A stretch of DNA of 64,000 nucleotides. It comes from Prostheceraeus crozeri (taxonomy: Eukaryota > Platyhelminthes > Polycladida > Euryleptidae). The stretch covers positions 186,001-250,000 of the forward strand of contig CAJQUW010007819.1 in NCBI GenBank assembly GCA_907163375.1. Reading direction: 5' to 3'. Below, piece after piece: positions 58,954-64,000 of the stretch (the stretch's first letter is position 1; every line of letters begins with the position of its first letter). The notes beneath the pieces are model-generated. The model had not been told where the DNA came from. It did no database searches and saw nothing but the letters and a program-made list of their open reading frames with translations. A program made the translations under genes and the position numbers.

Positions 58954-60954
58954 ACTATTGATGCTATTAGTACTTGCTGACTGCATCTGACTATTAATTG
59001 ACTTGTTATGTAGCATAGAAACCCGTGTATAAAGTCTACATATTTCCTTTTCCGAGGAACATATGCTAACCCTGCTTGATTATAAATGTAATTCAATGTA
59101 TTCTGCATTTAATTACTTTGTTCAAGATGAATGTAATTTAATTAATCCAAATGAATTAATTGCCACAACAGTTCTTATAGATGGATGTTCACATGGGACT
59201 CGGCGGGTTAGATCTGCCGTAAGTATTTAGACTGGTGGAGGTGCTAGTCCCATGCAGCTCATTAAATGAGCACTAAAATGAGTGTAAATTGTGCTTTCGA
59301 ACCGAAAGAATTCCAAAATAAATACTGACATTTTCAAATTCAAATAGTTCTGGATTTTGTGACCAGAAAGGAGCCAGTTAGAATCAATCACAAATTAACA
59401 GGACTGTCCGTATAAAGGTGCAAGATGATTTCAATTCGTAAAAACCAACTAACCTTGCATGTCGGATGACTATCTTTATTCGGTCTCACAATCAAACTCT
59501 CACAAAAACATGCACAAAAAGTCACAAATACTTTATGGAAGACAATATCAAAATAAAATAGGCCTATAAGGCTACGTCCTCAGCAGATGTACCTGAAAAG
59601 AAATCCCTGTGTGATATTTTGCTATATACATCAAGCGACGCGACGGGTGTGTATATTCTGCATGTAATTGAAGGATTGATAATGACAAGATCCATGAGAA
59701 GCAGTGAGGGATGCATAAATGTTTCGCTACAATTCAGCATCACGATACACATACTTGTAAACACTTTCGAACAGAGAATTCGATCACTCATGCCATTAAT
59801 GATGCATTAAAATTATTCAAATGATTTGTTTTGCTTATACTATAGATTGGAAAAGAAGCGGAACTATCAAAGCAATTTCAACAAGTCTCAACTTACAACG
59901 GTTAAGAACTGACACTTTTACGATATTTACTGAGATAATATCTTGCAACATTCCTACAAAATGGAGTAAGTATGACGTTTGGTTCACAATCACATTCCAG
60001 CAATTGCAAGATCGCCTATTACTAACATGAATGGCGAAAATAGAAAGAGAAGTTATCAAATGATGGAAGCAGATCATATTATCAAGTGCAGTTTAGTCTC
60101 CCTATGTTGACCTGGGGCCTATATTTAAGGTGTGCTACCTCAAATAGGGAGCTGAAAGGAGATAGTTTTGAGGTAGTCAAGTCTGTTTCAATTTAAGGGT
60201 GACAAAATGATTAGGTACCTTAAGGACAGAGGAAGAATGAGCGATAAGTGGGTGATAAAATCCGTGAGTCATTGCCTTTATTAAAGATCTTACACTGTTA
60301 AAACTACTTTCCCAGTAGAATGCTATTTCCTACATCAATATACGGCTATTCTGAATCTGTGTGTAGCCTCGATTTAATAAGCTTGTGAAACGTCTACCTA
60401 TCGCTATGCACGGTGGGTTTTAATTAAATTTTGGTTGAAAAAAATGCCCCACGGAAATTGATTGTCTTTTTTGATTTATTGGACCAATAACAATATTTCT
60501 AGATATATTAGAAAACATTTCATCGGTATCTTTTCGAATATTGCGCAATAATTCAAAATGGCTGCCATTTAAATATTAAAATCGCAATATCTTAAAATCT
60601 GAGCCTCATAGAGCTACCAAATATATTACAAAATACCCCCAAAGTATCCAAAATCATGGTTTTGAACTTCTAAACTCAATCTTTCCGATTTTATATGACA
60701 TTCCAATAATAAGTGCCCGATATTTGAAAACATTGTTATATTAATCTCAATTTTGTATAAGGCTGTGACAAAAAGACAGAAGCATCATTTATGTATAGAA
60801 CTAAACGAAAATAAATTACACACTTCGCATACTCGACAAGAAAAGATTTAAGAGATGAAATGAATAAACTGTTCAAACATGTTTCGAATTGTAGTCTCTC
60901 ACAGTGCTCAATAATTTCGACGCGTATTCATGATGGCTAAATTGGACCTTATAT
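58954..60954. other. No supported gene
   Basis: AT-rich, short frames only. Confidence 0.5.
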
Positions 60955-61170
60955 CTAACCCATGTTGACTTGAAATCTGCCTGGACAGGTTTCGATTGCC
61001 TTTTCGCTCCATCTTGCAAGACCTTCATTGCGCATTTGTAAAAAATTCTCAATATGAAAAAATATAGCGTGTATCTTTGGAGTCATGGCGATTTCAAGAT
61101 CCAAGTAGGCCTGTTCACCGTGAGTGACATTGATTACACTACTACTACTGCTAGTCAGACTTGCTCGCAA
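60955..61170 (-). pseudogene. C-terminal fragment of the uncharacterised transposon-associated family
   Basis: Contains TPKIHAIFFHIENFLQMR and GLARWSEKAIETCPGRF, the same H-x2-F-x-H ... G-L-x-x-W-S-E-x-A-x-E signature as the fragment at 4930-5135. Short and unaccompanied in frame. A middle piece of the same family lies at 61301-61507 on the other strand. Confidence 0.4.
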
Positions 61171-61300
61171 GTATCCAGACCAACTGTTTTTGTCACAATC
61201 TTGAAGGATTAATTCGAGAAGTTTTACACCGAAAGGACCGTCACTAAACAGATGGCATTCTATTCAAAATTAGTCTGGACGGTGGTGGTGGTTTTTTAAG

Positions 61301-61507
61301 TTGCGACCTATGTTTGACAATGTGAGGAGCGATATTGTCCATGATTATATTGGACCAAAGAGAGCAGCGTATGAACAAGGTGCCGCCGCTAGGTCATTGA
61401 AGAATTCAGGAGTCAAAAAATTGATGATTCTAGCAATGGCCCCAGATGTGCAAGAGAATTATACAAACGTGCTTAGATTGTGGGTGCTGGCTCAGCTTAT
61501 TGGTGGT
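61301..61507 (+). pseudogene. Middle fragment of the same family, cut by a hAT-like end
   Basis: Frame with HDYIGPKRAAYEQGAAARSL and KKLMILAMAPDVQENYTNVL. The M-I-x-A-x-x-P-x-x-x-E-N-Y-x-N pattern is one I recognise from the central part of these proteins. The similarity stops at 61508, where a hAT-like terminus begins. Unknown function. Confidence 0.4.
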
Positions 61508-61508
61508 C

Positions 61509-61553
61509 CAGTGGCGGCTCGTCCATTTGGGCAGGTGGGGCACTGCCCCACCT
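61509..61553 (+). mobile_element. hAT-like left terminus
   Basis: Begins CAGTGGCGGCTCGTCCAT and has the subterminal palindrome GGTGGGGCACTGCCCCACC, a layout common in hAT elements. No matching right end found in the window. Confidence 0.45.
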
Positions 61554-61798
61554 ATTGAAATGTTGTCTAATTTAAATAACCAGCAACATCAGTAGTAGAC
61601 TCCATTTCTTGATCATAAATTTCAACTTAACTTCATGTACATCTATTCCATTTGCGCGAAAGTGACGCTAGCAGAATCCATCAATCGTTTTCAAGACTGA
61701 TGGGCGCGCCCAAGCATCGAGATTGAGATGACGTGAGAGTGGTTCATTTCACGATCTGAGCGAAAGACAGAATTAACACGCGATGAATGCGTCACAGA

Positions 61799-61842
61799 CA
61801 GCGGCGTCGTGCCATTGAGGCCAGAGCAGGCTCTGGCCTGCT
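61799..61842 (+). mobile_element. Second hAT-like left terminus, nested
   Basis: CAGCGGCGTCGTGCCATTGA followed by the palindrome AGGCCAGAGCAGGCTCTGGCCT. Same architecture as the terminus at 61509 but different sequence. No right end found. Confidence 0.4.
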
Positions 61843-62079
61843 CAAGATTTTGAACACAAGAAATTGCCGTCCTATTTTTTCTGTCTACACTTTTCCCAAA
61901 GTTGGCCTACCAGCTAACCCAACTGACGACGGCAGAAGCGGTAGGACTAACTCTCTGTTCAGTACATTTCTATCCGCACACCGTCGTCGGATGAAGTGTC
62001 ATACAATAAACTGCTGCTCTCATTGATGACTGCGCCTAGCCACGGTGAGTAGTAAGTAAAACTCCACTTCTGGATAGCG

Positions 62080-62277
62080 CAAGATGGCCGCCGTCGCTGA
62101 CGTCCCCCCCCTCTGGAACGGCAGAGTGTCGTGGTGTGCCGGCCACGTGCGTCCGTCAGGTTCGCTGACGTCGTCGTCCTCCCCCCCCTCTGGCCGACCG
62201 TCGTATAGCGCGCGGTGATGTGGTGTCTAGGTTGGCGTGGTGTGCCGGCCAGGTTGGGAGGGTGGACTGTCGTAGCT
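62080..62277. other. GC-rich transition block
   Basis: Abrupt rise in GC with poly-C runs and repeated GTGTGCCGGCCA, unlike anything to the left. Leads directly into the 290-bp repeats. No coding frame recognised. Confidence 0.5.
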
Positions 62278-62278
62278 C

Positions 62279-63106
62279 ACCTGAAAAATCCTAAGTGTCA
62301 GAGTGGCTTTGTATGGGTAAAATTTTGAAAATTTTCCAAAGTGTGGAATTTCGACCTGGGACCGTCACCAAAACATTTTTCATCAAATTTCACTGACCCC
62401 CCCCCCCGACAGCAATCTTCTAACTTTGGTTCTAGTGAACGGATTTTGTTCGTTCGGGTTGCATTCGAAAGAGGATGAAAAACTGCTCGACAACATTTTT
62501 TGTTGCGAGTCAATCGGACCAGCCGTTCAAAAGTTAGAGCGGTTACAAGATTTTAGGTCGGAGCTCGCTCACCTGAAAAAATCCTGTGTCAGAGTGGCTT
62601 TGTATGGGTAAAATTTTGAAAATTTTCCAAAGTGTGGAATTTCGACCTGGGACCGTCACCAAAACATTTTTCATCAAATTTCACTGACCCCCCCCTCTGG
62701 ACAGCTAGCTTCGATCTTGGCTTCTAGTGGACGGATTTTGTCGTGCCATAGCTCGTTGGAAAGCTAAGAGTGAGACAAATTCAGTGAAAGAAACGGCTTG
62801 TTCATATCTGTCTTCGTTCAAAAGTTAGAGCGGTTACAAGATTTTAGGTCGGAGCTCGCTCACCTGAAAAAATCCTAAGTGTCAGAGTGGCTTTGTATGG
62901 GTAAAATTTTGAAAATTTTCCAAAGTGTGGAATTTCGACCTGGGACCTTCACCAAAACATTTTTCATCAAATTTCTCTGAACGAGGGGGGGGTCAGTGAA
63001 ATTTGATGAAAAATGTTTTGGTAAAGGTCCCAGGTCGAAATTCGGAAGTTTTAAATTTTTCAAAATTTTCACCACACTGGAGCTCTCACACTTAGGAATT
63101 TTTTCA
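62279..63106. repeat. Three ~290-bp direct repeats plus one inverted copy
   Basis: Units start near 62279, 62570 and 62862. Each has a nearly identical block (GTGTCAGAGTGGCTTTGTAT ... CATCAAATTTC), a poly-C run, a variable middle, and a conserved end (AAAGTTAGAGCGGTTACAAG). Copy 3 is followed by an inverted partial copy (62991-63106), forming a hairpin with arms of about 115 bp around a short G-rich loop. Confidence 0.85.
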
Positions 63107-63278
63107 CTTGTGGCATGTTACATGGACATGTGCTGACGGACCAACTTCCCGTGGTCATATGAGAATGGTTTAGGTGTCATATGATAGAGAATGATGAGAC
63201 GAATCGTTTGCAACAAACCGCATGTCGCTACGATGAATACTTTCGGAGATAGAGCCATTTTAAGTTTTTTTCCGAGCA

Positions 63279-63286
63279 TATATAAA
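63279..63286 (+). promoter_or_regulatory. TATA box candidate
   Basis: TATATAAA in a GAGCATATATAAACCCCCG context at the edge of the repeat zone. No gene is visible downstream before the window ends. Confidence 0.3.
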
Positions 63287-63379
63287 CCCCCGACAACGTA
63301 AGTCTGATCACTTCATCGAAAGACGAGGTAAGCGACGGTCGTCGCTCTGAGCTCCCGATATCGGGAGTAATGGGAATAA

Positions 63380-63912
63380 GACCGTTCCAGGACACCATAA
63401 AATCAAAAAAATTAGTATCTTTAAAAACGACATAAATTCATAAATTTAGACCCTTTTTCAGGTTTTTAAGACCTAAATTCATGAATTTGGTTCATTCAAA
63501 AAGTACCATTTTTTTCAAAAATGGTACTTTTAAAAACGACATAAATTCATGAATTTAGGTCTTAAAAACCTGAAAAAGGGACTAAATTCACAAATTTGGT
63601 CGTTTTTAAAAGTACCCAATTTTCAAATTTTTCAAAATCTCAAATTTGTGAATTACAATCGGGCGAAGCCATAGAACCTTCGGTTCGATTTTCACCGCTT
63701 AAATCATGACCGTTCCAGGACACCGAAAATCATAAAAGTTAAGAATCTCAAATTTGTGAATTACAATTTTTACCTTGAAAATCATGACCGTTCCAGGACA
63801 CCGAAAAATCAGAAAAGTTAAGAATTTCAAAATTTGAGAATTACAAACGGGCGAAGCCCTAGAACCTTCGGTTCGATTTTCATTGCTTAAATCATGACCG
63901 TTCTAGGACACC
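63380..63912. repeat. Short dispersed repeats with GAACCTTCGGTTC hairpins
   Basis: GACCGTTCCAGGACACC recurs at 63380, 63708, 63786 and 63896 (one change in the last). CGGGCGAAGCC-x5-GAACCTTCGGTTC occurs at 63660-63686 and 63849-63874, with the 13-base hairpin intact in both. Confidence 0.8.
63419..63611. repeat. Near-perfect palindrome of about 190 bp
   Basis: Arms from TTTAAAAACGACATAAATTC to its inverse GTCGTTTTTAAA, through CAGGTTTTTAAGACCTAAAT, close on a perfect 11-bp stem (GTACCATTTTT / AAAAATGGTAC, 63503-63527) with a 3-base loop. Confidence 0.85.
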
Positions 63913-64000
63913 GAAAAAAATCATAAAAGTTGAGAATTTCAAATTCATGAATTTTATCCATCTTTCAGGTTTTTAAAATATATCATGTGATTTGCGGGAC

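Noticed and set aside
62298-63075. Similar short minus-strand frames at 62298-62513 and 62875-63075
   Set aside because: They repeat only because the 290-bp repeat does; not coding.
1-64000. CRISPR array, operon or bacterial signals
   Set aside because: None found; introns and animal gene families show eukaryotic DNA. No convincing tRNA or rRNA gene was seen either.

Overview
The window is repeat-rich, AT-rich nuclear DNA of an invertebrate animal. Evidence: spliced genes with GT-AG introns of 0.3-9 kb, an animal-type NOX5-like NADPH oxidase, a DEG/ENaC channel and a histone H2A gene, embedded in DNA-transposon and retroelement remnants of metazoan kinds (Polinton, hAT, P, Tc1, mariner, Harbinger-like MITE, LINE, Penelope). 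I cannot place the phylum from sequence alone.

Layout. 0.16-4.34 kb: Polinton/Maverick-type DNA polymerase B on the minus strand. 4.4-8.7 kb: short repeats, a divergently arranged remnant of an uncharacterised transposon-associated protein family, a Tc1-like element, a Penelope fragment and a foldback hairpin. 8.8-27.55 kb: the last four exons of a NOX5-like gene on the plus strand, with exact splice-phase agreement; its introns hold a 5'-truncated LINE, a complete hAT element with perfect target-site duplication, and a P-element remnant, all antisense to the gene. 29.9-32.9 kb: MITEs. 31.66-45.24 kb: eight exons of a DEG/ENaC sodium channel on the minus strand, again phase-consistent. Its CxCPxxC motif and TM2 are separated by about 670 residues of glycosylation-rich sequence, which is far longer than usual. 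47.2-50.2 kb: a retroelement C-terminal fragment, a solitary intronless histone H2A gene and a decayed LINE. 53.4-57.05 kb: a minus-strand LINE with a plus-strand mariner inside it. 57.31-58.95 kb: a mariner with both ends. 60.95-62.03 kb: a second remnant of the uncharacterised family plus two hAT-like termini. 62.08-64 kb: a GC-richer start followed by 290-bp tandem repeats, a long hairpin, a near-perfect palindrome of about 190 bp and dispersed short repeats.

The two spliced host genes are unrelated in function: one makes superoxide at a membrane, the other is a cation channel. They converge (plus to 27.55 kb, minus down to 31.66 kb), with MITEs in the gap. Neither has its 5' end visible. 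The rest is best read as layers of old and a few young mobile elements. The hAT element looks the youngest.
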